Below are positions 9,094-16,552 of a stretch of 64,000 nucleotides of DNA, in pieces (position 1 is the stretch's first letter; every line of letters starts with the position of its first letter). This stretch comes from Mitsuaria sp. 7 (GTDB lineage Bacteria > Pseudomonadota > Gammaproteobacteria > Burkholderiales > Burkholderiaceae_C), in the NCBI RefSeq assembly GCF_001653795.1, contig NZ_CP011514.1:5328727-5392726 (forward strand), in the 5' to 3' direction. The translations under genes were made by a program, and so were the position numbers. The notes under the pieces are model-generated. The model ran no database searches. It saw only the letters and a list, made by a program, of their open reading frames with translations, and was not told where the DNA came from.

Positions 9094-10737
9094 TCAGGAA
9101 GAATCGCTCATCCCCAGATGATGGGACAGGTACATCCTCCCGCGGAACCATGACTCCCAGCCGCTGGCCTTCAGCCGGTCGAGCACCGGCCCCTTGACCT
9201 CGCTGAGGTCGAGGCGCCGGCCCTGGCGCTCCAGCGTCTCGTGCAGCTCCTTCAGCGCGCTGAGGCCGCTGAAGTCGATGCTGTTGACCGGCGACATCTG
9301 CAGCAGCACGCGGCGCGTGGTCGGATGCGTGTCGAGGTGGGCCTGGACGACGTCGGCCAGGCTGCGGCCGTTGAGGAACAGCAGGCTTTCATCGATGCGC
9401 AGGCCCAGCACTTCCGGGTCGAGCTCGACATGGTGGCGCTCGAAGTTGCGGTAATGCTCGGTGCCGGGAATGCGGCCGATCAGCGCGACGTGCGGCCGGG
9501 CGCTGCGCTGCAGCAGCAGCGCGATCGCGCTGGCCACGCCCAGGCCCAGCGCCGCGGTGATGCCGACGAAAATCACCAGCAGCGTTACCGCCGTCATGAG
9601 CAGGGCCTCGGCGCGGTCGTAGCGCCAGGCGTCGGCATAGGGACCGAATTTCAAGCCCGACAGCACCGCGACCATGATGCTCGCCGCCAGCACCGGCTTG
9701 GGCACCCAGGCCAGCAGCGGCGACATCGTCACCAGCACCAGGCCCATCATCGCGGCGACGAAGACGCCGGTCATGCGCGTGCGGCTGCCCGCGTCGCTCA
9801 TCAGCACGCTGCGCGAGAAGCTCGCCGCCGCCGGCATGCCGCCCGAGATCGCCGCGGCCAGATTGGCGACGGACAGGCCCATCAGCTCGCGCCGCGCGTC
9901 GACGCGTTGACCGACCCGGCGTGCCAGCGATTCCGCCACCGCGAGGCTGGAGACATAGCCCAGCAGTCCGATCAGCGCGGCGCCCGGGAGCATCGTGGTC
10001 CAGAGCTCGGCGTCGAGCCGCGGGGGCGTGAAGACCAGCGCCAGCGGCGGCAGCTCGCCCACGCGCGGCAGTCCTTGCGGATCCCAGCCCCACGCGACGC
10101 CGATGCCGATCAACAGCACGGCCAGCGGCGCGATCCGGGAGATGAAGCCCTTCGGCAGTCGCCGCACGATGACCAGCGCCAGCAGCGAGACGACGCCGAA
10201 CAGCGCCGCGACGCCGCGCCAGTCGAAGCCGTGCGCCGACAGCGAGCGCCACAGGTCCGGCACCGTGCCGCCGGTCGCCGCCGAGCCGATCAGCACCGGC
10301 AGCTGGCTGGCGGCGATGGCGATCGTCGCGCCCGATTCGAAGCCGTGCAGCACCGGCACGGAGAGCAGCGCGGCCAGCGCGTGCAGCCGCAGCAGCGCCG
10401 CCGCGCCCAGGAACAGGCCGACCTCGGCGGACAGCACCAGCGCGGCCTCGCTCGGGCTGACGCCGGCGGGCGCCAGCTGCAGGGTCTGCATGATCATCAG
10501 CGCCAGCACCGCGACCGGGCCGATGTTGAGGAAGGGGCTGGAGCCCAGGGCCGCGTAGAACAGGGGCGGCAGCAGGCTCGCGTAGAGGCCCACCTGCGGC
10601 GGCAGTCCCGCGAGCATCGCGTAGGCCAGGCTCTGTGGAATCAGGAGCACGCTGACCACCACGGCGGCGACGAGATCGTCGCGCAGGGCGTCGCGCAGAT
10701 AGGGCCGGAAGGCGGCGGGGGAGGGCAGCATCGGCAT
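9094..10737 (-). CDS. SulP-family anion transporter with STAS domain
   Basis: A 547-residue inner-membrane transporter of the SLC26/SulP family, which moves sulfate, bicarbonate or dicarboxylates. The N-terminal membrane part opens with DDLVAAVVVSVLLIPQSLAY and AMLAGLPPQVGLYASLLPP, both classic SulP blocks. The last ~110 residues form a STAS domain with NSIDFSGLSALKELHE around the conserved serine. The start is placed at the ATG of MPMLPSPAAFRPYLRD; no strong ribosome-binding site is visible. It is the last of three tandem minus-strand genes, 110 bases after the aldose-epimerase-like gene. Anion specificity is unknown. Confidence 0.88.
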   Translation of the reverse strand: MPMLPSPAAFRPYLRDALRDDLVAAVVVSVLLIPQSLAYAMLAGLPPQVGLYASLLPPLFYAALGSSPFLNIGPVAVLALMIMQTLQLAPAGVSPSEAALVLSAEVGLFLGAAALLRLHALAALLSVPVLHGFESGATIAIAASQLPVLIGSAATGGTVPDLWRSLSAHGFDWRGVAALFGVVSLLALVIVRRLPKGFISRIAPLAVLLIGIGVAWGWDPQGLPRVGELPPLALVFTPPRLDAELWTTMLPGAALIGLLGYVSSLAVAESLARRVGQRVDARRELMGLSVANLAAAISGGMPAAASFSRSVLMSDAGSRTRMTGVFVAAMMGLVLVTMSPLLAWVPKPVLAASIMVAVLSGLKFGPYADAWRYDRAEALLMTAVTLLVIFVGITAALGLGVASAIALLLQRSARPHVALIGRIPGTEHYRNFERHHVELDPEVLGLRIDESLLFLNGRSLADVVQAHLDTHPTTRRVLLQMSPVNSIDFSGLSALKELHETLERQGRRLDLSEVKGPVLDRLKASGWESWFRGRMYLSHHLGMSDSS

Positions 10738-10815
10738 GGAGGGAGGCTGCAGGAGCAGCGCGCGGCAGTATAGGTGCCCCCTCCCCTGCGGCTGCGGCAG
10801 CCCGGGCGCCTGCCG

Positions 10816-10835
10816 GCCTCGCCTCGCCTCGCCTC
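10816..10835. repeat. GCCTC x4 short tandem repeat
   Basis: Four exact copies of the pentamer GCCTC lie between the stop of the aldose-epimerase-like gene and the SulP start. A run like this can vary in length by slippage, but it is outside any reading frame. Confidence 0.8.
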
Positions 10836-10847
10836 GCCCATAGGCGC

Positions 10848-11642
10848 TCAGAGGATCGGCGATCCGGAGGGGCCGTCGGGCGGCACGCGCGGCAGTGGCG
10901 GCGTCCGGGGCTCCAGCAAATCGATCGACAGCCGCAGCGTCAGCTCCTCGCCGCGCGGCAGCGGCAAGAGCCGTGGCGTGTCCGGTGTCATCAGCCGGAG
11001 CTGGACGGAGCTCCGCGTCGGATGGCGCTCGAAGCTCAAGGTGTCCATCGGCCGCTCGCCGCGCAGCAGCACGATGCGCCCGCCGGCGCCGCTCAGCGAG
11101 GCGATGCCGCACCACGGATCGCGCCGCTCCGCGTGATCGCGGCCGGTGAGCTTCACCACGTCGAGGGAGTCGTCCAGCCACGCGGCGTCGGCGAAGTCTT
11201 CCGGGAAATTCAGCAGCCACCCGAGCCGCGCCGGCATCGGCATGCGGCTCAGGTTGCGGACCGACAGGCTCCAGTCGAGCCGGTGCTCGTCCAGCTGCAG
11301 TGTCTGGCTCGCCTGGAAGCCCCAGGTGCCCGGCGACGGGCTGCGCGGATGCAGCATCAGCGTGATCGCGTCTGGCGTCTGTTGCGTGATGCGCCAGGGC
11401 TCGTCGAAGGCGCCCGGGTCCGGAACCAGGTGCGCGATCTCCTCGGGCACCTGCGACGGCGGCGCCAGTCTCACGGCACCGCCCCCGACCAGCTTGCCCC
11501 GCTCGATCAGCAGCGGACGCAGCCACGGGTCGCGACCGCCGTTGCCGCTCTCCCCCAGCCAGCGCAGACGCCCGCCGCGCTCCGGCGCGATCACCGCGCG
11601 CCAGCGCCCCGATTTCAGTTCGACGACTTGACCCACATGCAT
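10848..11642 (-). CDS. aldose 1-epimerase-like protein, probably catalytically altered
   Basis: A 264-residue soluble protein with the general pattern of the galactose mutarotase fold. The N-terminus has RAVIAPERGGRLRWLG, matching the family's beta-strand/GGR block, and the middle has LDWSLSVRNLSRMPMPARLGW. At the position where mutarotases show the catalytic histidine (typically GWHPYF) this protein reads GWLLNF, so ordinary epimerase activity is doubtful. It lies between the HD-GYP gene (137 bases upstream) and the SulP gene, all in one direction. It may be a sugar-binding relative. The fold assignment is moderate. Confidence 0.55.
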   Translation of the reverse strand: MHVGQVVELKSGRWRAVIAPERGGRLRWLGESGNGGRDPWLRPLLIERGKLVGGGAVRLAPPSQVPEEIAHLVPDPGAFDEPWRITQQTPDAITLMLHPRSPSPGTWGFQASQTLQLDEHRLDWSLSVRNLSRMPMPARLGWLLNFPEDFADAAWLDDSLDVVKLTGRDHAERRDPWCGIASLSGAGGRIVLLRGERPMDTLSFERHPTRSSVQLRLMTPDTPRLLPLPRGEELTLRLSIDLLEPRTPPLPRVPPDGPSGSPIL

Positions 11643-11761
11643 CCCCCATGTCCAAAAGCGGCGGAGTCTGCGCGCCGGGGCACGGGGTCGGGTTTACCGA
11701 AACAGGGATGGATCCTTGCAAGTCTGATGCATCGAGGTGGATCAGCTGCAAGGCTTTGCAG

Positions 11762-11781
11762 AGCGCCCCTCCGGGGGCGCT
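11762..11781 (-). terminator. hairpin at the end of the HD-GYP gene
   Basis: AGCGCCCC (11762-11769) pairs perfectly with GGGGCGCT (11774-11781) across a four-base loop. It overlaps the stop codon of the HD-GYP gene. No U-tract follows on the minus strand, so it may be only a pause or stability element. Confidence 0.35.
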
Positions 11782-12922
11782 ACGCGCTGGCGATCAGCGC
11801 CGCGATGCGCTCGTCGGACAGGCGGATCGGCGAGGCGTGCGCAGGCAGCAGGGCGACCACGGCGTGGTCATCGCGGCTGCTGTCGCGCAGCACCGGGGTC
11901 TGCCGCGGCTCGCCGTTGGCGTTGGTCAAGGCCGACACCACCGGGCGGTGCGCCTTGTCGCCGTTGCGCACGACCAGCCCGACCTCGCCGCTGGCCAGCC
12001 GCACGAGACTGCCCGGCGGGAAGATGCCGAAGGACTTGATCAGCGCCGCCGCCAGCGGACTCTGCGCCGCCATCTGGTGGAGCTCGCGCCCCGCCTGTGC
12101 CGCGCTCATCGCGGGGCGGTTCGCCCGGCTGCTCAGACGCGCGGTGTAGACGTCGGCGTAGCGCAGCATCTCGGCCAGCTCGCCGACGTCGCCGATGCCG
12201 TGCGGGTAGCCGCGGCCGTCCGGCGTCTCGTGGTGCTGCAGCACGGCTTCCAGCCAGTCCGGATCGTCGATGCCGGCAGCGCTCAGCATCTCGACGCTGC
12301 GGATCGGGTGCTCGTTGATGGCCTCGCGCTGCATCGCCGTCAGCGGCGAGACCTGGCTGGACAGCCGCGCCTGCAGGTCCAGCATGCCCAGGTTCATCGT
12401 CAGCGCGGCCTGGAAGGCCCGTCGCTGATCGTCCGGGCCCCAGCCCAGATAACGGGCCGCCGCGTGGCAGGCCGTGGCTGCATGCAAGGAATGCGTAACG
12501 CCGTAGTGCCCGCTGGTGGATTCAGGCTGTCGTACCACCTGTGAGAGTGCGACCTCCGGCGAGCTGTCGATCAAGGTCAGCATCAGCGCCGTCGCGCCGT
12601 CGATCGCCCCGGCCATGCGGTCGGGCGTGGCGGACAGCGCGTTGCGCACGTCCTGCATGCCGCGGTCCCACTCCTCGGGGAGCCGGTCGCGCAGGTAGGC
12701 GGCGGAGCGCGTCGGCGCGGGCGTCGTCTGCCGCGCCGACTCGGCCAGTTCGCTGGCGTCGACCAGCGCGCCGCGACGCATCAGCGCCTCGAGCTGCGCC
12801 GCGTCGGCGATCACCTGCCCGCGCGCGAGCAGGAGCGTCCGGTCGGTGTCCCGCACGCTGAAGGCGAGCGGCTGACCGAGGACGATCCGGTTCTTGACCG
12901 ATGACAGTGAACAGACACGCAT
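11780..12922 (-). CDS. HD-GYP-like protein with degenerate metal site
   Basis: A 380-residue protein with an HD-GYP phosphodiesterase-like domain at about residues 130-310. HHETPDGRGYP at 230-240 is the GYP half of the signature, and NEHPIRSVEML matches the usual downstream helix. At the HD position, normally HDIGK, the sequence reads MNLGM (Met176-Asn177), removing two metal ligands, so c-di-GMP hydrolysis is unlikely; a binding or scaffold role is an inference. An N-terminal region of about 100 residues has no recognised domain. It is the first gene of the minus-strand HD-GYP / epimerase-like / SulP run. Confidence 0.8.
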   Translation of the reverse strand: MRVCSLSSVKNRIVLGQPLAFSVRDTDRTLLLARGQVIADAAQLEALMRRGALVDASELAESARQTTPAPTRSAAYLRDRLPEEWDRGMQDVRNALSATPDRMAGAIDGATALMLTLIDSSPEVALSQVVRQPESTSGHYGVTHSLHAATACHAAARYLGWGPDDQRRAFQAALTMNLGMLDLQARLSSQVSPLTAMQREAINEHPIRSVEMLSAAGIDDPDWLEAVLQHHETPDGRGYPHGIGDVGELAEMLRYADVYTARLSSRANRPAMSAAQAGRELHQMAAQSPLAAALIKSFGIFPPGSLVRLASGEVGLVVRNGDKAHRPVVSALTNANGEPRQTPVLRDSSRDDHAVVALLPAHASPIRLSDERIAALIASA

Positions 12923-13124
12923 GACAGACGTGAAGAGCGGAAGGGAAGCCGGCCGCGTTCGACATGTCTTGAAGTTGTAACGCGGGCGGCCCGGACTCTA
13001 CATCGTCCGTTCGGGCCCCGGACTGAACTGTCCGGGCGTCCCCTCTTCCTTGCGGGGGGTGGCAACGCCCACTCCGTCACGAATCTGCGCCTGGTTCGCG
13101 CCCGGGTCGCCGAACTGCCGGCCG

Positions 13125-14234
13125 TCAGGCGGCGACGGTCGCGCTCGCGATCGCTGCCGGGTAGTCGCTGTAGCCCACCGCAGTGCCGCCGAAGAGGGCG
13201 TCGCCGTCGAAGTCCGCGAGGGGCAGGTCTTGCGCCAGTCGCGCCGGCAGGTCCGGATTGGCGATGAACGCACGTCCGAACGCGACGAGATCCACCAGCC
13301 CCGAGGCCAGCAGCGATTGGGCACGTGCGGCGTCGTAGCCGCCCGCGACGATGATCCGGCCGCGGTAGGCCTCGCGCAGCGCGTGGCGGAAATCCTCGGG
13401 CACCTGCGGCGCATCGTCCCAGTCCGCCTCGGCCAGATGGAGGAAGCCGACACCCCGGCGGGACAGCTCTCCGGCGGCCTGCAGGATGGTCGGGATGATG
13501 TCCGGGCAGTCCATGTTGCGCGCGGTGATGAAGGGCGCCATGCGCACGCCGATGCGTGCCGGCTCCACCTCGGCCGCCACGGCCTCCACTACTTCCAGCA
13601 GGAAGCGGATCCGGTTGTCGCGGGAACCGCCGTATTCGTCCTCGCGGTGGTTGGAGGTGGTGCGCAGGAACTGGTCGATCAGGTAGCCGTTGGCGCCATG
13701 GATCTCCACGCCGTCGAAACCGGCGCGCATCGCGTTGGCCGCGGCGCGGCGGAAGTCGCCGACGACGTCGCGGATCTCGTCGCGCGACAGCGCGCGCGGG
13801 ACGGGGCAGTCGACCATGCGGCCGACGCCGTCCTCGCCGACGATCCAGACCCGCGCCTCGGGCGACAGCGCGGACGGCGCGACCGGCAGTCCGCCGTCGT
13901 GGAAGACCGGATGGGACATCCGGCCGACGTGCCACAGCTGCAGCACCATGCGGCCGCCGGCGCGGCGCACCGCGCGGGTGACGAGCTGCCAGCCCGCGAC
14001 CTGCTCCTCGCTGTGGATGCCGGGCGTGAAGCTGTAGCCCTGCCCCTGCGGCGAGATCTGCGTGGCTTCGCTGACGATCAGCGCGGCGCTTGCGCGTTGC
14101 GCGTAGTACTCGGCCATCAGCGCGTTGGGCACGTTGCCGGGCTGCGTGCTGCGGGCGCGGGTCATCGGCGCCATCACGACGCGATGGGGCAGCGTCAGCG
14201 GGCCGAGGGAGGTCGGGGTGAAGAGATCGGTCAT
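13125..14234 (-). CDS. old yellow enzyme family NADH:flavin oxidoreductase
   Basis: A 369-residue FMN enzyme of the OYE family (NemA/xenobiotic-reductase type) that reduces activated alkenes or nitro compounds with NAD(P)H. Visible features are TLPHRVVMAPMTRAR at the N-terminus, HGANGYLIDQFL with the substrate-binding His/Asn pair, and EYGGSRDNRIRFLLEVVEA. The ATG at 14234 has AAGGA five bases upstream. An alternative GTG at 14324 overlaps the SDR stop (GTGA) and would add 30 residues encoded by a repetitive tract. It is downstream of the SDR gene in what looks like one operon under the divergent LysR. Confidence 0.9.
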   Translation of the reverse strand: MTDLFTPTSLGPLTLPHRVVMAPMTRARSTQPGNVPNALMAEYYAQRASAALIVSEATQISPQGQGYSFTPGIHSEEQVAGWQLVTRAVRRAGGRMVLQLWHVGRMSHPVFHDGGLPVAPSALSPEARVWIVGEDGVGRMVDCPVPRALSRDEIRDVVGDFRRAAANAMRAGFDGVEIHGANGYLIDQFLRTTSNHREDEYGGSRDNRIRFLLEVVEAVAAEVEPARIGVRMAPFITARNMDCPDIIPTILQAAGELSRRGVGFLHLAEADWDDAPQVPEDFRHALREAYRGRIIVAGGYDAARAQSLLASGLVDLVAFGRAFIANPDLPARLAQDLPLADFDGDALFGGTAVGYSDYPAAIASATVAA

Positions 14235-14246
14235 GGGGGTCCTTGA

Positions 14247-14306
14247 GGAAGCGTTGGCCCTGGAAGCCTCGGTCGCGGAGGCTTCGGTCGTGGAAGCGTC
14301 GGTCGC
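14247..14306. repeat. 15-bp tandem repeat between the SDR and OYE genes
   Basis: Four 15-base units start at 14247, 14262, 14277 and 14292; the last three share GGAAG/GC-TCGGTCGC with one to three changes and the first is more diverged. The unit length keeps the frame, so the tract would encode a Thr-Glu-Ala-Ser-rich segment if translation of the OYE gene began at 14324. Confidence 0.75.
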
Positions 14307-14320
14307 GTCGCCGGGGTGGC

Positions 14321-15013
14321 TCACTGGATGAGGGCGCCGCCGTCGATGTCGATGACGGCACCGGTGACGAAGGGGTTGTCGATGACGAACAGATAGCCGG
14401 CCGCGAGGTCCTGCGGGCGACCCGCGCGGCCGGCGGGCAGGGTCGCGGCGGCCTTGGCCAGCATCGCGTCGCGCGCGGCCGCCGGCAGCCCGGCGTGGGC
14501 CTCGGTATCGGTCAGTCCGGGGCTGACGACATTGACGCGCAGCGGTGCCAGTTCGCGCGCCAGCACCTTGGCGCTGGCCTCGATGGCCGCGTTCATCGCG
14601 GTCTTGACGACGGTGCCGGGCGTGGCGCGTCGCGCCAGGAAGCCCGAGGTGAAGGTCAGCGTGCCGCCCGGACGCAAACGGCCGGCGGCCGCGCGGGCCA
14701 CCGCGATCGCGCCCCAGAACTTGACGTCGAACGCCGCCTTCGCGGCGGCCAGGTCCATCGAGGCGACCGGGCCGCCCGGTGCTTGCGATCCGGCGGTGAC
14801 GACGATGTGGTCCACCGGTCCGATCTCGGCGAGGAAGGCCTCGACAGCCGCCGGATCGGCGACGTCCAGACCGGTCGACCGGCCCGCGACGATGACGCGG
14901 CCCGGGCGTGTCCGGAGCGCGTCGGCCACGGCGCGACCGATGCCGGAGGTGCCGCCGAAGACGACGCTGACGGTGTCCGCCGTGAAGGCAGAGGATGCGG
15001 GCTGGGTGTCCAT
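14321..15013 (-). CDS. short-chain dehydrogenase/reductase-like protein
   Basis: A 230-residue Rossmann-fold protein of the SDR superfamily. The cofactor motif is GGTSGIG near residues 20-26, and VNVVSPGLTDTEAH and the C-terminal AVIDIDGGALIQ are typical. The usual catalytic YxxxK is not present: the segment reads TPGTVVKTAMNAA, with glycine where tyrosine is expected, as in a known subgroup of SDR relatives. It is followed by the OYE gene and is divergent from the LysR gene at 15110, 96 bases away, so a small regulated redox operon is likely. The substrate is unknown. Confidence 0.85.
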   Translation of the reverse strand: MDTQPASSAFTADTVSVVFGGTSGIGRAVADALRTRPGRVIVAGRSTGLDVADPAAVEAFLAEIGPVDHIVVTAGSQAPGGPVASMDLAAAKAAFDVKFWGAIAVARAAAGRLRPGGTLTFTSGFLARRATPGTVVKTAMNAAIEASAKVLARELAPLRVNVVSPGLTDTEAHAGLPAAARDAMLAKAAATLPAGRAGRPQDLAAGYLFVIDNPFVTGAVIDIDGGALIQ

Positions 15014-15018
15014 GCTTG

Positions 15019-15050
15019 TTCCACGCTGTTTGATGGTTGTCAGTGTGGAA
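15019..15050 (-). promoter_or_regulatory. inverted repeat in the SDR leader that includes the ribosome-binding site
   Basis: TTCCAC (15019-15024) and GTGGAA (15045-15050) are perfect complements. On the minus-strand transcript the downstream arm GUGGAA contains the GGAAC ribosome-binding site of the SDR gene. It could hide the site in RNA or act as a DNA site for the LysR protein. Confidence 0.35.
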
Positions 15051-15109
15051 TCGATGGAGCCGCCGTTGAGGTAGCTGGCAGGCGAGGCTTTTTCAAAGAA
15101 AATCGAACA

Positions 15110-16021
15110 ATGACCCGGATCGCCGAACTCGAACTGCTGGTGCGCATCGCCGATCTCGGCAACCTCACGGCGGCCGCGAAGGTTCTGGACTGGTCGCCCG
15201 CCGCGGCGAGCGCCGCGCTCAAGCGCATGGAGGAACAGCTGGGCTTCCCGCTGTTCGTGCGGAGCACCCGCAGCCTGCGGCTGTCGGCAGAAGGCCAGCG
15301 CTACCTGCCGCATGCGCGCGCCGCCTTGCGCGCGTTGACCGATGGCCGGGATGAGGCGCTCGCGGGGCGTGAGGCGCTGAGCGGCGAGTTGCATCTGACG
15401 GTGCCGTCGGACCTGGGCCGCCATGTGCTGCTGCCGTGGCTGGAGCAGTTCCAGGAGCGCCACCCGGCGCTGACCTTGCGACTGCAGGTCGGCGATCCGC
15501 TCACCGACCTGCTGCGTCGTCCGGTCGACGCCGCCGTCCGCTACGGCCAACCGGCCAGCGGGTCCCAGGTCGCGTTGCCGCTGCTGCCGGACAGCCGCCG
15601 CGTGCTGGTGGCCGCGCCGCATTACCTCGCGCTGCACGGGATGCCCGCATCGCCCGAAGACATGCCGCGACACGAGGCGCTGCGTTATCTCTTTGCCGGC
15701 GAGGTGCCCTCGCACTGGCCGGTGGAGATCGCCGGTGAACACGTCGCGTTGCCGCTCTCGGGACGTCGCGTCGCCGACGACGGGGAGGTCGTCAAGCGCT
15801 GGGCGTTGGCGGGCCTGGGGCTGGCCTACAAGTCGTGGCCGGACGTGGCCCAGGAACTGGCCAGCGGCCAGCTGGTCCACGTCAACCCACACTGGCGCGG
15901 CGATGCGGCGCCGCTGAACCTGATCGTGCCCGGTCGGGCGCAGCTCTCACCAGCGCTGCGTCTGGTCCGGGACGAACTCAGCCGACGGCTGGAAGAGTTC
16001 GCACGGGCCATGCCGCGCTGA
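15110..16021 (+). CDS. LysR-family transcriptional regulator
   Basis: A 303-residue regulator with the N-terminal helix-turn-helix MTRIAELELLVRIADLGNLT and a standard LysR effector domain. The ATG at 15110 is chosen because LysR-like sequence begins there although the frame is open far upstream. It is divergent from the SDR/OYE pair with a 96-base shared promoter region, the classic LysR arrangement, so it most likely controls those oxidoreductases. It converges on cadR, with 13 bases between their stops. Confidence 0.9.
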   Translation: MTRIAELELLVRIADLGNLTAAAKVLDWSPAAASAALKRMEEQLGFPLFVRSTRSLRLSAEGQRYLPHARAALRALTDGRDEALAGREALSGELHLTVPSDLGRHVLLPWLEQFQERHPALTLRLQVGDPLTDLLRRPVDAAVRYGQPASGSQVALPLLPDSRRVLVAAPHYLALHGMPASPEDMPRHEALRYLFAGEVPSHWPVEIAGEHVALPLSGRRVADDGEVVKRWALAGLGLAYKSWPDVAQELASGQLVHVNPHWRGDAAPLNLIVPGRAQLSPALRLVRDELSRRLEEFARAMPR

Positions 16022-16034
16022 CGGACGGCGAGGG

Positions 16035-16496
16035 TCAGGTCACGCTTCGCTGCGACACCGGCGCTGCGCCATCCGGGTGACACGCGCAGGCCTCGCCGTG
16101 CGCGGCGGACACGAGTTCTTCGAGGATGCCGCAGGCGTGGTGGTCGTGGTCCGCGTCGCAGCGTTTCTGCAGCGCGACCAGCTGTGCCTCGAGCGCCCGC
16201 ATGCTCTGCAGCCGGGCGCGGACCTTGCCGAGCTGCGATGCCACCAGCACGTCGACCTTGACGAGTTCCTCCGGATCGTGCGTCTCCAGGCTGTCCAGCA
16301 GCAGCGTGACGTCCGCCAGCGACATGTCCAGCGCTCGGCAGTGCCGGATGAACGCCAGCCGCTCCAGGTGCGCATGGGCGTAGTCGCGGTAGCCGTTGTC
16401 GCTGCGCGCGGGCGGAGGCAGCAGGCCGCTCTTCTCGTAGAAGCGGATGGTCTCGATGTCCACGCCGGTGGACTTGCTCAGTTCGCCGATTCGCAT
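16035..16496 (-). CDS. cadR: MerR-family Cd(II)/Pb(II)-responsive regulator
   Basis: A 153-residue metal-sensing activator. The N-terminal MerR helix-turn-helix is MRIGELSKSTGVDIETIRFY, followed by the coiled-coil dimerisation helix. The C-terminal part has CDADHDHHACGILEEL and a terminal ACACH segment, the cysteine/histidine pattern of CadR/PbrR-type sensors rather than CueR or ZntR. It is divergent from the cadA gene with only 56 bases between, and that gap holds a CadR-like operator. The exact metal preference cannot be proved from sequence. Confidence 0.88.
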   Translation of the reverse strand: MRIGELSKSTGVDIETIRFYEKSGLLPPPARSDNGYRDYAHAHLERLAFIRHCRALDMSLADVTLLLDSLETHDPEELVKVDVLVASQLGKVRARLQSMRALEAQLVALQKRCDADHDHHACGILEELVSAAHGEACACHPDGAAPVSQRSVT

Positions 16497-16514
16497 GCCG
16501 ATCAGGATAGCCGC

Positions 16515-16544
16515 TTGACCTTGGAGCGGCTACAGACTATCCAA
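16515..16544 (+). promoter_or_regulatory. CadR-type operator/promoter of cadA
   Basis: TTGACC at 16515-16520 is a good -35 box. It is followed by TTGGAGCGGCTACAGACT, which matches the published CadR operator pattern AG-GGCTACAG at the same distance from the -35. A weak -10 (TATCCA, 16539) gives an 18-base spacer; MerR-type promoters usually have 19-20. Confidence 0.65.
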
Positions 16545-16552
16545 TTCACCCC

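Noticed and set aside
12923..13124. A regulatory RNA or small gene between the HD-GYP and OYE genes
   Set aside because: The gap has several short GC-rich inverted repeats but none with terminator or riboswitch form, and no ribosome-binding site precedes a plausible frame.
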